Assembly (NCBI RefSeq): GCF_900119695.1
Contig: NZ_LT632547.1
Location: forward strand, 620,001-684,000
Length of the DNA: 64,000 bases
DNA from: Actinomyces urinae
Lineage (GTDB): Bacteria; Actinomycetota; Actinomycetes; Actinomycetales; Actinomycetaceae
Direction of reading: 5' to 3'
Part shown: piece after piece, positions 38,775 to 48,006 of the stretch
Position numbering within the stretch: position 1 is the first letter of the stretch
How the letters are laid out: each line of letters opens with the position of its first letter
Made by a program: the position numbers and the translations under genes
Notes under the pieces: model-generated
What the model was told of the DNA's origin: nothing
The model's database searches: none
Seen by the model: only the letters and a program-made list of their open reading frames with translations

Positions 38775-39856
38775 TATTGAACCTTCATCAACAAATTAGC
38801 AACAGCTTGTGCACGTGCACGCCAAGTATTATTCGGCCTGTCGGCAAGCACTTTATTTGTGTGCGTGACTATTTCTTGTCCATCTTGGTTCAAGCGTTCA
38901 AACAATTTCACCAGTGTTTGCTCTTCATTGGGAACGGTCCATCCCCAGTTGTTACGCGAAATAACCTTAGCTGCCAAAGTCCCGTCCGTAGCGATTATCG
39001 GTTTGCCGCGGCCCACATACTCATAGAGTTTGAAAGGCACAGCGAACGACCAGTAGTGAGTGGGATCAACGGCAATCACCGCTACATTCGCACTCGCGTA
39101 GTAGTCATCAAGATCGCTACCTTTGGCGTGCACTACCCGCACGTTGGATTCATGAATGTCGTATTCATGCTCAACGGCCTTCCAGCGATCCTTATCTGTA
39201 CAAATCGTGAGTGTAACCGTGGGAACGCGCTGAGCGGCTCGCACCAACTGGTGCAAGTTGTAATGAGCACCGATACCGCCAACATAGAACATGTTTAGAG
39301 GTGAGGGGGACGCTGGCACGTCTACCGGTTCACCGCCCGGAGGTAACTCTTTTACCTTTGCAACGCGCAGTTGAGGGATCTCTTGTGCCATTTCAAAAGA
39401 GGGCACAAAAATTATGTCGGTGTAACGCTTATAGAGTGCTAACTCATACCTGTACAGTGCACGCATTCCTGTTGCGAGTGGTTTACCCACTCGCTCCTCG
39501 TATTCGTCATACACCCAGTACAAGTCGCGATAAAAAACCGACGTAGGCACACCATACTTTTTCAGCGTACGAAAAATTTGCGCATCTAATAGCAAATGCG
39601 GAAAGTGATTGGAATCCCCAATCATCGCAGGGATAGTCGCGGATTCTGAATACATGAACGCGAACTGTTCCCCGTTGGCTAGCTTCGCCTTCAGCTTGCG
39701 GAACTTCGCTCTTCTAACCGAGCTCTGTCCCGTCAAGTCAAAAACTTCAAAGCCCGCATCTTTGAATGCTTGAAGCATCCTTCGCGGTCTGATCGCAGAA
39801 GCGGAGACAGACTCATAGTTGAGCTCATACGCGGCATGGTAAATCATCCTTACCAA
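38774..39856 (-). CDS. Glycosyltransferase, GT-B fold
   Basis: A 360-residue GT-B protein. MIYHAAYELNYESVSASAIR opens an N-domain of the kind seen in capsular-polysaccharide transferases; the C-domain has NMFYVGGIGAHYNLHQLVRA, NVAVIAVDPTHYWSFAVPFK and LYEYVGRGKPIIATDGTLAA, the last being the nucleotide-sugar site. It is more divergent from classical GT4 than its neighbours. It starts 2 bp after the upstream GT4 ends and overlaps the downstream gene by 1 bp. Confidence 0.8.
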   Translation of the reverse strand: MVRMIYHAAYELNYESVSASAIRPRRMLQAFKDAGFEVFDLTGQSSVRRAKFRKLKAKLANGEQFAFMYSESATIPAMIGDSNHFPHLLLDAQIFRTLKKYGVPTSVFYRDLYWVYDEYEERVGKPLATGMRALYRYELALYKRYTDIIFVPSFEMAQEIPQLRVAKVKELPPGGEPVDVPASPSPLNMFYVGGIGAHYNLHQLVRAAQRVPTVTLTICTDKDRWKAVEHEYDIHESNVRVVHAKGSDLDDYYASANVAVIAVDPTHYWSFAVPFKLYEYVGRGKPIIATDGTLAAKVISRNNWGWTVPNEEQTLVKLFERLNQDGQEIVTHTNKVLADRPNNTWRARAQAVANLLMKVQ

Positions 39857-39858
39857 TG

Positions 39859-40959
39859 TCAGAAGCCTCGCTTCTCAATGCCGCGTTTGTACAGATCAAA
39901 ATATGAGGTAGCAATCGTGTGTGGCTCAAAACTATCGCCAACCGTTGCAGCAATGCGCTGCGCATCCCAATCAGCGGTATTTTCGAACAGGTCAACAACC
40001 GCCTCGGCATATCCGCCGGCATCCTGCACGCTCATGAGCCTGCCAATCGCAGGATCAATGTACTCCCCATGGCCGCCGTTAGCTCCTACAACTAGCGGAC
40101 GCCCGTTAACAATCGCTTCGGCAGCGGCTACGAAGAAGTTCTCACCTTGAGTCGGGCCAATAAAAATATCAGCCTCTGCCAGCTCCTTTTGCACCCCGGT
40201 TTTGTCTACCGTTCCCGGGAACTTCGCATTCACACCTAGTTCAGTAGCAAGCGAGATGGCTTCGTCACGCAACGGTCCATCCCCTAGCCAAGTTAATGTG
40301 GCCTCGAAACCGCGCTTTCTGAGCTCATCCAACACTCGCACCGCGAGCAGAGGATCCTTACGCTCAACTAGCGCTCCAGTAGAGATCAAACGGATAACTC
40401 CATCACGCTCACGCCGCGCTATCACCTTTTCGGGCGATGGAACCTGACATGGGATAACCTCAACCGGTTTTGAACCGCGGATGCGACGTAGCGGCTCGGC
40501 TAGATAATCGCAGACGGCAACAGCAACATCTGGAAGTAATTCCATCTTCAAGAGAGCGGGGCGAAGTTTTTGCCATGACGCGGGCAGAGTTTGCGGGTTG
40601 GTTATCCCAGACCAGTGCTCGGTGTGCACCCAAAACTGCTTGGGGCGACCGAACACAAACGGCTCGACAGCGGAGATTGCCTGGGTATGTACCACATCAA
40701 AATCTCTAATTAATGGCGCTATTTCAAGACGTGCGCGCACGATGTCTAGCGGATTAGAGGTGCTCATCGGAACCCGAATGGTTCTAATCCCCGAAACAAC
40801 CGTCTTGCGGCTTCCGTCATCTTCGTGGGGAGGTACTAAATGCACAACGCTTAAGTCCACGCCCGCTTCACACAACGCTTGACTATCTTTCAGAACAAAC
40901 GCGCCTGAACTCGGGTTCACCTGCGTGGGAAACCACGGCGTAACAATGCCAACCCGCAT
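39859..40959 (-). CDS. GT4 family glycosyltransferase
   Basis: A 366-residue retaining GT-B transferase. MRVGIVTPWFPTQVNPSSGA and FDVVHTQAISAVEPFVF mark the N-domain; VIRLISTGALVERKDPLLAV and FIGPTQGENFFVAAAEAIVN (E-x7-E) mark the donor site. It is the first gene of the five-gene minus-strand operon (40959 to 34335), divergent from the asparagine-synthase-like gene, with 130 bp between them that must hold both promoters. Sugar specificity unknown. Confidence 0.88.
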   Translation of the reverse strand: MRVGIVTPWFPTQVNPSSGAFVLKDSQALCEAGVDLSVVHLVPPHEDDGSRKTVVSGIRTIRVPMSTSNPLDIVRARLEIAPLIRDFDVVHTQAISAVEPFVFGRPKQFWVHTEHWSGITNPQTLPASWQKLRPALLKMELLPDVAVAVCDYLAEPLRRIRGSKPVEVIPCQVPSPEKVIARRERDGVIRLISTGALVERKDPLLAVRVLDELRKRGFEATLTWLGDGPLRDEAISLATELGVNAKFPGTVDKTGVQKELAEADIFIGPTQGENFFVAAAEAIVNGRPLVVGANGGHGEYIDPAIGRLMSVQDAGGYAEAVVDLFENTADWDAQRIAATVGDSFEPHTIATSYFDLYKRGIEKRGF

Positions 40960-41089
40960 TCCGCTCTCCCAAAATAGATATCGAAGATTATTTATTCATC
41001 CTAACCCACGCCGTGAGTCAAGACGAGTATTCAGCATCCATACGCCTAGCCTGTAAGCTTAGAAAGGCCAGTCGCGAAAGGGATATTCA

Positions 41090-42682
41090 GTGAAGATTGC
41101 GGATGCTCCAAAGTGGGAACAGTTTGATGTGCCAAACGGGCACCTGTGGTGGCGTTCAACCCTAAATGTAGCCCCCGAGCTTTTAACTGGTAGTTCAATC
41201 ACCGATTTTGTCGCGGCTCAACGTGGGAACTGGGCGGCGATCATTAAACGCGACGATCAGGTTTGGGCAATCACGGATGGTTTGCGTTCGTTCCCGATTC
41301 TTTACACCTACATCGACGGTGAATTGGTCCTGTCTTCGTCCCCCTGTGAGCTAACCCGGATGATGAAGAAACCCGTGCGCAATGAAGAGGCGGCGCAAGA
41401 GTTTCTTCACACTGCATTCGTGCTTGGAACCGATACGCTCATCGAAGATGTGCAGACAGTACCAGCGGGAACAGTCGCCGAGTTCAGCTCGTCGAAAGAC
41501 GTTCACTTCACTGCTCACGCTAGCGCGTTTAACCATGAGCAGACTCAGAATGATCCTGGTGCACTCATGGAAGAGTTCTACCAGACCATTCTTGAACTCA
41601 CTTCCAGTTTTGTAGTTGACACGCGCGGCCACCAAATCTTAATTCCACTCTCTGGCGGCGCAGACTCTCGCCTTTTCATGACTGCGCTAAGAGAAGTTGG
41701 CGCCGACAATGTACTCGCGTTTACCTACGGCGTAAAAGACTCATCTGAAGCAGAAATCTCGCGCTTGGTTGCAACCGGCCTAGGGTATGAGTGGAAGTTC
41801 GTAGAACTGGATCCTGCAAGGGTTCGGCAACGCTGGTACAGCCCCGAAACCGCCTCGTTTTTGAAGGATACCTGGAGCGGGAACGCCCTACCTCACATCC
41901 AAGACTGGTATGCATTGGGCGAACTGAAGAATGATCCAGACGTAGATCCGCTCGGCATCATTAGCCCCGGACACACGGTGGTGGGAAATGAACACGACGC
42001 GTGGGCTTACGATCCGAATCTAACGCTTGGATACGCCGACATGGCGCGCGTACTTGCCCAACATCACTTCACCTTGCAAGGCGACCCGGAATTTGCGGCA
42101 ACCCACAGCTATTCGCGCAATAAGATTTCCGCATTCTTGCAGCAGTACTGGCCAGATGCAGATCAACTAGACAAGATACTGGTATTCATCCAGTTCAACC
42201 TGTTAGAGCGTCAGGCAAAATACATCAACAATTCCGTTCGAGCATACGAGCACTTCGGTTTCCAATGGGCAATGCCCATGCTTGAAGCCAAGGCATGGGA
42301 CAGTTGGTTCACTGGCACACCAAAGGCATGGGGAGACGACCGTGAACCGTACATCCGGTTCACCAACGAACGTTACGAGCATGTCTCCGGCACTTCCCTA
42401 CCCAACTTCGGCGGCCCCGCTGCACAGTTGGATCCCACGTTCAAGAAGACGCTCAAGAAATCCCTTGATCTTGTTGGGCTGTCAAGCATTATTGAAAAAG
42501 CTTACGCGGCGCATGTCACTCGCCACCATCCGATGGCATTTGAAGCCCTCACCGGAAACCTAACGTCCAGACAACTGGATTGGAAGTTACTAAAGGGCAG
42601 GACGATCCTGGGAATATACAGCGAGCTTTTCTTGGAAGGGACGTGGACGCCAGAAGGCGCTGTGCTACCTCCAAGCAAATGA
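41090..42682 (+). CDS. Asparagine-synthase-like amidotransferase
   Basis: A 530-residue protein with the asparagine-synthase fold. The C-terminal synthetase domain has the PP-loop SGGADS at 188-193 (IPLSGGADSRLFMTAL) for AMP activation of a carboxylate. The N-terminal region resembles the class II glutaminase domain but has no Cys at position 2, so it cannot release ammonia from glutamine in the usual way. Similar proteins in O-antigen and capsule loci (WbpS-type) turn uronic acids into uronamides. Since this locus is predicted to make a uronic acid, that is the likely job (inference). The start is GTG 41090 behind AAAGGG. Confidence 0.8.
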   Translation: MKIADAPKWEQFDVPNGHLWWRSTLNVAPELLTGSSITDFVAAQRGNWAAIIKRDDQVWAITDGLRSFPILYTYIDGELVLSSSPCELTRMMKKPVRNEEAAQEFLHTAFVLGTDTLIEDVQTVPAGTVAEFSSSKDVHFTAHASAFNHEQTQNDPGALMEEFYQTILELTSSFVVDTRGHQILIPLSGGADSRLFMTALREVGADNVLAFTYGVKDSSEAEISRLVATGLGYEWKFVELDPARVRQRWYSPETASFLKDTWSGNALPHIQDWYALGELKNDPDVDPLGIISPGHTVVGNEHDAWAYDPNLTLGYADMARVLAQHHFTLQGDPEFAATHSYSRNKISAFLQQYWPDADQLDKILVFIQFNLLERQAKYINNSVRAYEHFGFQWAMPMLEAKAWDSWFTGTPKAWGDDREPYIRFTNERYEHVSGTSLPNFGGPAAQLDPTFKKTLKKSLDLVGLSSIIEKAYAAHVTRHHPMAFEALTGNLTSRQLDWKLLKGRTILGIYSELFLEGTWTPEGAVLPPSK

Positions 42683-42714
42683 TCCATGCCTTTGGCCAGG
42701 TCTAGGGCAAAGTG

Positions 42715-44013
42715 CTAGACGGAATCCTCAGTGGCGAGTTCGCGTCGATCAAATCGGCGGGCTGCGAAAACAGACATTACGGTCATTGCAACCAAGAATG
42801 CAGCCATAATTGCTCCCATCACGTAGACGGTTCCAAGCAGATCAAGTGGAGACAGAAGCAACCAGGTCAATGGACCGATCGTGTAAAGGATCGAGTAGAT
42901 CAACAACCAGTGTTGCGTGCCGGTGACAACAAACATCGTCGAAATTGGCGACGTAATGAGTAGCATCGCCATCCATGGGATAAGAGCACGTGCAAAATAA
43001 CCCGACTGGCTAAAATCTGCTCCGAACAAAATCGGTAGCAGCCACGGCGCTACCAGCCACAGAAGAGCGAACGGAACAACTCCAATCAAAATTGCACGTT
43101 TGATTACGTTCTTAACTTCCGGCAACATTTGGCCTGGCTCGACCGTAGAGAGCTTTTGGAAAAATACCTGTGAAACAGCTGAATTGATCAGCATCACGGG
43201 GACATTTACTACCTGGTTCGCGATGTTGTACTCGCCAAAATCGCCAATGGAGACTCGCCCAATAAGCAGATTAATGCCGTTGATTCTTACCGCATCAATC
43301 AGCACATTCGGGCCATTCAATACAGGCATCTTCCAATGCTTACGAGCAAGTTTGCGCATTGGGCGAGCCCCGGACACATCTAGCGTGCGCAAATCCTTAG
43401 CCCTAATCCCAAGATTAAAGAAAGCGTACGCCTGTCCAACAATCTGGCCGCCCACCAGGCCGGGAAGGGTATGGATACCTGCCCAACCAAAAACCACCTG
43501 ACCGCTACTGGTTCCAACCTGTTGCACCACACGGTTTTTAGCAATGGTCTTGTAATCAGTTTTCCGGTTGTACCAATACTGAAACAAAGTTGCGCCCGCC
43601 ATAAAAAATGTGGTCAGGCCAGCTAGAGGCATCCAACTTGCAACCGTTTCAGAATAAAGATTGGCTACCACATCACGTAGAGGGAACGCCAACACAGTTA
43701 TTACTAGCGAATTGATCGCGATCAGGCGCAGCGCCAACATGGCTACTACTTTTGCGTCACGATCATCTTTTTCAAGCATCAACGCCATGTCATAGCGTCC
43801 CGCAGCAATCGCCACTGCAATGGCAACTATTGAGTTGAAGGTCCCCAACTCTCCTAACGCTTCACGCCCATAAAGCCGGGTAATGATCATCATCATGAAG
43901 AAGACAACCAACTGTGCAAGTGCCGTACCAGTCACAAGAGTCAAGACGTGACGAAGGAACGGAGAAGAAGCCGCGACACTCTTCACATACGAACTAATCC
44001 TGTCGAACAACAA
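42715..44013 (-). CDS. Wzx-type oligosaccharide flippase
   Basis: A 432-residue membrane protein with about 12 helices, starting with a family-typical amphipathic part and helix (LTLVTGTALAQLVVFFMMMI) and RLYGREALGELGTFNSIVAI. It belongs to the MOP/polysaccharide-export flippases that move undecaprenyl-linked repeat units across the membrane. So the window has a flippase as well as an ABC exporter. TTG 44013 is the first possible start; a second TTG (44010) is better spaced from the GGGGGAG site. It converges on the amidotransferase gene. Confidence 0.87.
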   Translation of the reverse strand: MLFDRISSYVKSVAASSPFLRHVLTLVTGTALAQLVVFFMMMIITRLYGREALGELGTFNSIVAIAVAIAAGRYDMALMLEKDDRDAKVVAMLALRLIAINSLVITVLAFPLRDVVANLYSETVASWMPLAGLTTFFMAGATLFQYWYNRKTDYKTIAKNRVVQQVGTSSGQVVFGWAGIHTLPGLVGGQIVGQAYAFFNLGIRAKDLRTLDVSGARPMRKLARKHWKMPVLNGPNVLIDAVRINGINLLIGRVSIGDFGEYNIANQVVNVPVMLINSAVSQVFFQKLSTVEPGQMLPEVKNVIKRAILIGVVPFALLWLVAPWLLPILFGADFSQSGYFARALIPWMAMLLITSPISTMFVVTGTQHWLLIYSILYTIGPLTWLLLSPLDLLGTVYVMGAIMAAFLVAMTVMSVFAARRFDRRELATEDSV

Positions 44014-44042
44014 CTCCCCCTAACCACACTCAAAGAAACGGA

Positions 44043-44083
44043 CAGGGGCAGCCCCGCTCCAAATCTAAGCAGAACCGCCCCTG
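44043..44083 (-). terminator. Possible terminator after wbpB
   Basis: CAGGGGC and GCCCCTG (44043-44049, 44077-44083) form a 7-bp stem with a 27-nt loop that could fold further; on the minus strand TCCGTTTCTTT follows. It would partly separate the wbpDEB genes from the flippase gene. Confidence 0.45.
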
Positions 44084-44098
44084 CGCCAAAGCACTAAG

Positions 44099-45085
44099 CT
44101 ACAGCTTCACAGCCTCACCAGACGCGGCCGAATCCAGCATCGCCTGAATCACCTTCATAGTCTGTAGGCCCTCACGCATCGTCACATGTTCCGTACCCGT
44201 GCCAAGGATGGCATCACGGAAATGCTCATGCTCAACACGTAGCGGCTCACGCTTAACCAGAGCAAAACGCGTAACCTCGCCCTCAGACACGCCGCGGAAT
44301 GCCGCGATCTGATCCCACTCAACCGGGAAACGACCATTCTCGTAGAACGTCAAATCAGACATCGCCGTATCAGCCACAAGAGCGCCACGCTCGCCCGTAA
44401 CGATCGTAATGCGATCTTTAAACGGAGTTAGCCAGTTCACCAGGTGGCTCACCAACACGCCGTTCTTAAAACGGCCAGTAGCCGAGACCATGTCTTCAAA
44501 CTCGCGGCCCGAACGGTAAGCCGTCTGAGCATAAATTGACTCGTACTCAGAGCCCGCAACCCACGCCGCCAAATCCACGTCATGCGTTGCCAGATCCTTC
44601 ACCACGCCCACATCCGAAATGCGAGCCGGGAACGGGGACTGACGGCGAGTCACAACCTGGTATACGTCGCCGAGGTAACCCTCCGAAACCAAGCGGCGCA
44701 TCTCCAGCAACGCTGGGTTACAACGCTCCACGTAGCCAACCGCGCCAACTACGCCAGCCTCGTCAAATGCCTTGACCATGGCCTCGCCCTCTTCAAGGGT
44801 GGAGGCCAGCGGCTTTTCAACCAGCGTGTGCACACCGGCCTCAGCCAGCTTCATCACGGCCTCGAAATGGTAAGCGGTAGGTACAGCCACAACGGCGGCA
44901 TCAATACCGACCTCGAGCATCTGCTCAACGCCCGGCAGAACCTCCATGCCGCGAGCTACATCAAAGCGATCGCCACCCGGATCCGCGAGCGCAACTAGTT
45001 CAAAGCCCTCCGTCTCACGCGCATTTCGCACGTGGTGGCGGCCCATGGAGCCAATGCCGAGAACACCAACTCGAATATCAGACAT
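44099..45085 (-). CDS. wbpB: UDP-GlcNAcA 3-dehydrogenase, Gfo/Idh/MocA family
   Basis: A 328-residue NAD(P)-dependent oxidoreductase. The N-terminal Rossmann motif is RVGVLGIGSMGRHHVRNARE, the Gfo/Idh motif is HTLVEKPLAS (catalytic Lys region), and YVERCNPALLEMRRL and LATHDVDLAAWVAGSEYES are the substrate-side motifs. In the WbpB reaction the C3 hydroxyl of a UDP-N-acetyl uronic acid is oxidised to a ketone for the aminotransferase. It overlaps the aminotransferase gene by one base, as expected for enzymes of one pathway. The family is broad, but this gene trio is characteristic. Confidence 0.88.
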   Translation of the reverse strand: MSDIRVGVLGIGSMGRHHVRNARETEGFELVALADPGGDRFDVARGMEVLPGVEQMLEVGIDAAVVAVPTAYHFEAVMKLAEAGVHTLVEKPLASTLEEGEAMVKAFDEAGVVGAVGYVERCNPALLEMRRLVSEGYLGDVYQVVTRRQSPFPARISDVGVVKDLATHDVDLAAWVAGSEYESIYAQTAYRSGREFEDMVSATGRFKNGVLVSHLVNWLTPFKDRITIVTGERGALVADTAMSDLTFYENGRFPVEWDQIAAFRGVSEGEVTRFALVKREPLRVEHEHFRDAILGTGTEHVTMREGLQTMKVIQAMLDSAASGEAVKL

Positions 45086-46188
45086 TAAGCACCAGCCTTA
45101 GCAAGAGCATTCACGGCCTCAACAATGCGATCCAAATCAGCCTGAGAGAGCGACGGGTGAACCGGAAGCGAAACCACGGTCTTCGCTGCTTCCTCAGTTA
45201 CCGGAAGATCGAGGCCCGGAGCGTAGGGAGCGAGGGAGGGCAAACGGTGGTTTGGAATCGGGTAGTAAACGCCCGAACCAACCTGGTACTCATCACGCAG
45301 AGCTTCCATGAAACGATCGCGGTCAGTATCAACCACGCGGATCGTGTACTGGTGGTAAACGTGAACAGCGCCCTCGGCAACAGCCGGAACAACAACGCCC
45401 TCAAGGTTTTCTGAAAGGAACTTCGCGTTCTCCTGACGCTTCTGCGTCCACGCTTCAACCTTCTTCAGCTGCTCGCGACCAATCGCGGCGTGAATATCAG
45501 TCATGCGGTTGTTCAAACCAACCAGCTCATTTGCGTAGCGCTTCTCCATACCCTGGTTGCGTAGCAAACGGCTATTGCGTGCCACCTCGGGATCCGTGGT
45601 GGTGATCATACCGCCCTCACCGGCCGTCATATTCTTGGTCGGGTAGAACGAGAATGCTGCGAACGTACCGAACGTTCCGACCTTCTTACCATCCAGTGAA
45701 GCACCGTGAGCCTGCGCAGCGTCCTCAAACAGCATGAGGCCGTGCTTGTCCGCAATCGTCTTCAGATCATTCATAGGAGCCGGATGGCCATAGAGGTGGA
45801 CCGGCATAATCGCCTTAGTGCGCTCCGTGATCGAAGCCTCCACGGACTTCGGATCCAAGCAGAAATGCTCAAGATCGATGTCAGCAAACACCGGCTTGGC
45901 ACCTGCAATAGCAACAGAGTTGCCCGTAGCAGCGAACGTAAACGACGGTACGATGACCTCATCGCCCGCACCAATACCAGAAGCCAACAGGCCAATGTGA
46001 AGAGCGGAAGTACCGGAATTCACGGCAATCGACTCGGCCCCCGGCGTCATCTGCTGCGTGAATTCCTCTTCAAAAGCAGCTACCTGCGGGCCCTGCGCAA
46101 CCATGCCAGAGCGAAGGACTGCAGTAACAGCTGCAATCTCTTCCTCACCAATCAATGGTTTCGCTGCGGGAATCATCTCTCGGGTCAT
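45085..46188 (-). CDS. wbpE: DegT/DnrJ/EryC1 sugar aminotransferase
   Basis: A 367-residue PLP-dependent enzyme. ESIAVNSGTSALHIGLLASG binds the cofactor phosphate, MLFEDAAQAHGASLDGKKVG has the conserved Asp and His, and FSFYPTKNMTAGEGGMITT carries the PLP-binding Lys. WbpE-type enzymes aminate the 3-keto sugar made by WbpB, giving a 3-amino uronic acid. It overlaps both neighbours by one base. Confidence 0.92.
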   Translation of the reverse strand: MTREMIPAAKPLIGEEEIAAVTAVLRSGMVAQGPQVAAFEEEFTQQMTPGAESIAVNSGTSALHIGLLASGIGAGDEVIVPSFTFAATGNSVAIAGAKPVFADIDLEHFCLDPKSVEASITERTKAIMPVHLYGHPAPMNDLKTIADKHGLMLFEDAAQAHGASLDGKKVGTFGTFAAFSFYPTKNMTAGEGGMITTTDPEVARNSRLLRNQGMEKRYANELVGLNNRMTDIHAAIGREQLKKVEAWTQKRQENAKFLSENLEGVVVPAVAEGAVHVYHQYTIRVVDTDRDRFMEALRDEYQVGSGVYYPIPNHRLPSLAPYAPGLDLPVTEEAAKTVVSLPVHPSLSQADLDRIVEAVNALAKAGA

Positions 46189-46790
46189 TACTCGCTAACC
46201 TCTCTTAGCTCACTATCGCTAATCTGTTCAAAAACCTGCCCAGTCTTTGGGCACTTGAAACGATTTTCACTACCTTCAACCGGTTGTAGCCTCACGCCAC
46301 TTTGCCCAACCCAACCAATCCGGCGGGCTGGAACACCAGCAACCAACGCAAAATCTGGCACATCCCTCGTGACAACCGAGCCTGCCGCAACAGTGGCCCA
46401 CTCGCCAACCGTCACAGGAGCCACACACACCGCGCGAGCACCAACAGAAGCTCCACGCTTTAGCGTCACGCCCACGTGATCCCAATCAGATGCACTCTTT
46501 AGCGATCCATCCGCATTAATCGCACGCGGGAACAAATCATTAGTCAAGACAGCAGCCGGGCCAACAAAAACGCCGTCGGCAAGCTCAGCGGGCTCATAAA
46601 CCAGGGCATAATTCTGCACCTTGCAGTTATCCCCCATCTTCACGCCCTCGCCAATATAAGCGCCGCGGCCAACAATGCAGTTCTTTCCGATCTCAGCATT
46701 TTCGCGAACCTGCGCGAGGTGCCAGATTGAGGTTCCCTCGCCAACCTTCGCCTCAGCTGAAACGTCTGCACTATCGACAATTCTCGGCAT
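46188..46790 (-). CDS. wbpD: N-acetyltransferase, left-handed beta-helix (WbpD-like)
   Basis: A 200-residue hexapeptide-repeat acyltransferase. SIWHLAQVRENAEIGKNCIV, GAYIGEGVKMGDNCKVQNYA and GVFVGPAAVLTNDLFPRA are close to the WbpD pattern, and VPDFALVAGVPARRIGWVG is the family C-terminal signature; a short Cys-containing tail follows (RFKCPKTGQVF). It would acetylate the 3-amino group made by WbpE to give the 2,3-diacetamido sugar. It is the first gene of the wbpDEB operon and divergent from the DPM1-like gene. Confidence 0.92.
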   Translation of the reverse strand: MPRIVDSADVSAEAKVGEGTSIWHLAQVRENAEIGKNCIVGRGAYIGEGVKMGDNCKVQNYALVYEPAELADGVFVGPAAVLTNDLFPRAINADGSLKSASDWDHVGVTLKRGASVGARAVCVAPVTVGEWATVAAGSVVTRDVPDFALVAGVPARRIGWVGQSGVRLQPVEGSENRFKCPKTGQVFEQISDSELREVSE

Positions 46791-46932
46791 AAGTCCTCCG
46801 TTCAGTTGTAGTCAAACCTATTCTACGCTCATTATCACAACGAATAGCGGCGGCTAATCAGCGTTTTTTCACATAAAGATTGTAAAGTGGTTAACGATTA
46901 GAGACGTAAATTTGAAGAATCATAGGGCACAC

Positions 46933-47607
46933 ATGCAACTGACAGACAAAACTTGGCTCGTTGTCCCCCTATACAACGAGGGCAAAGTCGTGCGTGGAGT
47001 ACTCACAGAAGTACGCAAAACCTTCCCGAACATCATCTGCGTTGACGACGGTTCCAGTGACAACTCCATCGCAGAGGCCCTCGCAGCCGGCGTCAAAGTT
47101 GCCGTACATCCCATTAACCTTGGACAAGGCGCTGCCCTTCAAACCGGGTTCAGCTACGTACTCGAAAACACCGACGCAAAATACGTCGTTACCTACGACG
47201 CCGACGGCCAGCACCGCGTTGAAGACGCGCTTGCCATGCTGGATGCAGCAGAGAGCGAAGACCTCGGCTTCGTATTCGGATCACGCTTTCTTGAAGGCAA
47301 AGCCGAAACTGGAGCATTCAAGAGACTCGTCCTTAAAACCGCGGCATTCGTCACTCGCATGCGCACCGGTGAGCAACTTACCGACGCACATAATGGTCTT
47401 CGAGTAATCCGCCGTGACGCCCTGGAGCAAATCGAAATCACCCAGAACAGGATGGCTCACGCCTCCGAAATCGTGTACCAGCTATTCGACACTAAACTCA
47501 AGTGGCGTGAAATGCCCGTACACATCATCTACACGGATTACTCGCGTTCCAAGGGGCAATCACTACTGAACTCGATCAACATTTTGGTCGAACTAATAAT
47601 GAAGTAG
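46933..47607 (+). CDS. GT2 glycosyltransferase, DPM1/DpgS-like
   Basis: A 224-residue soluble GT-A enzyme with TWLVVPLYNEGKVVRGVLTE, CVDDGSSDNSIAEAL, YVVTYDADGQHRVEDALAML (DxD) and LGFVFGSRFLEG. It resembles enzymes that transfer a sugar to polyprenyl phosphate. The following DUF2304 gene, 8 bp on, is a common partner. I prefer ATG 46933 with AGGG upstream; a TTG at 46912 is a weaker alternative. It probably supplies a lipid-phosphate sugar for GT-C-type enzymes in the cluster (inference). Confidence 0.87.
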   Translation: MQLTDKTWLVVPLYNEGKVVRGVLTEVRKTFPNIICVDDGSSDNSIAEALAAGVKVAVHPINLGQGAALQTGFSYVLENTDAKYVVTYDADGQHRVEDALAMLDAAESEDLGFVFGSRFLEGKAETGAFKRLVLKTAAFVTRMRTGEQLTDAHNGLRVIRRDALEQIEITQNRMAHASEIVYQLFDTKLKWREMPVHIIYTDYSRSKGQSLLNSINILVELIMK

Positions 47608-47615
47608 GAGCGGAA

Positions 47616-48005
47616 ATGTCAGCAATATTTGGATCACAATGGTTCATTAAACTCCTGATCGTCGCCATCCTACTGATAGCGACATACTTCATCATGAAGC
47701 CCGTTAAATCCGCACAGCACCTCGCAATGCGCCGGCTTTCAATGATGATCTTCATTGCATTCGCAGTAATAGCCGCGCTATTCCCCGCGCTCCTATCCCG
47801 CGTCGCAGTTTTTCTTGGTATCGGACGCGGCACTGACCTGTTGCTTTACGGGTTAACGCTTGCGTTCTTCAGCACCCTCGTCACCGCATACCGGCGTGAT
47901 GCTGCAGTCGAACGTAAGCTCACCCAACTAGCGCGCACCATCGCTCTAACCACCGTTCGCGACGGCGAGCCAAAACCCAAGAAGTCCACAGAAGCCGAGG
48001 ACTAA
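47616..48005 (+). CDS. DUF2304 membrane protein
   Basis: A 129-residue protein with three hydrophobic helices (about 10-30, 44-64, 70-90) and a basic C-terminal helix that may be coiled coil (RRDAAVERKLTQLARTIA). DUF2304 proteins are regularly encoded beside DPM1-like GT2 genes and are thought to help anchor or regulate them; the detail is not known. It lies 8 bp after the GT2 gene and 1 bp before the first LCP gene. Confidence 0.85.
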   Translation: MSAIFGSQWFIKLLIVAILLIATYFIMKPVKSAQHLAMRRLSMMIFIAFAVIAALFPALLSRVAVFLGIGRGTDLLLYGLTLAFFSTLVTAYRRDAAVERKLTQLARTIALTTVRDGEPKPKKSTEAED

Positions 48006-48006
48006 C

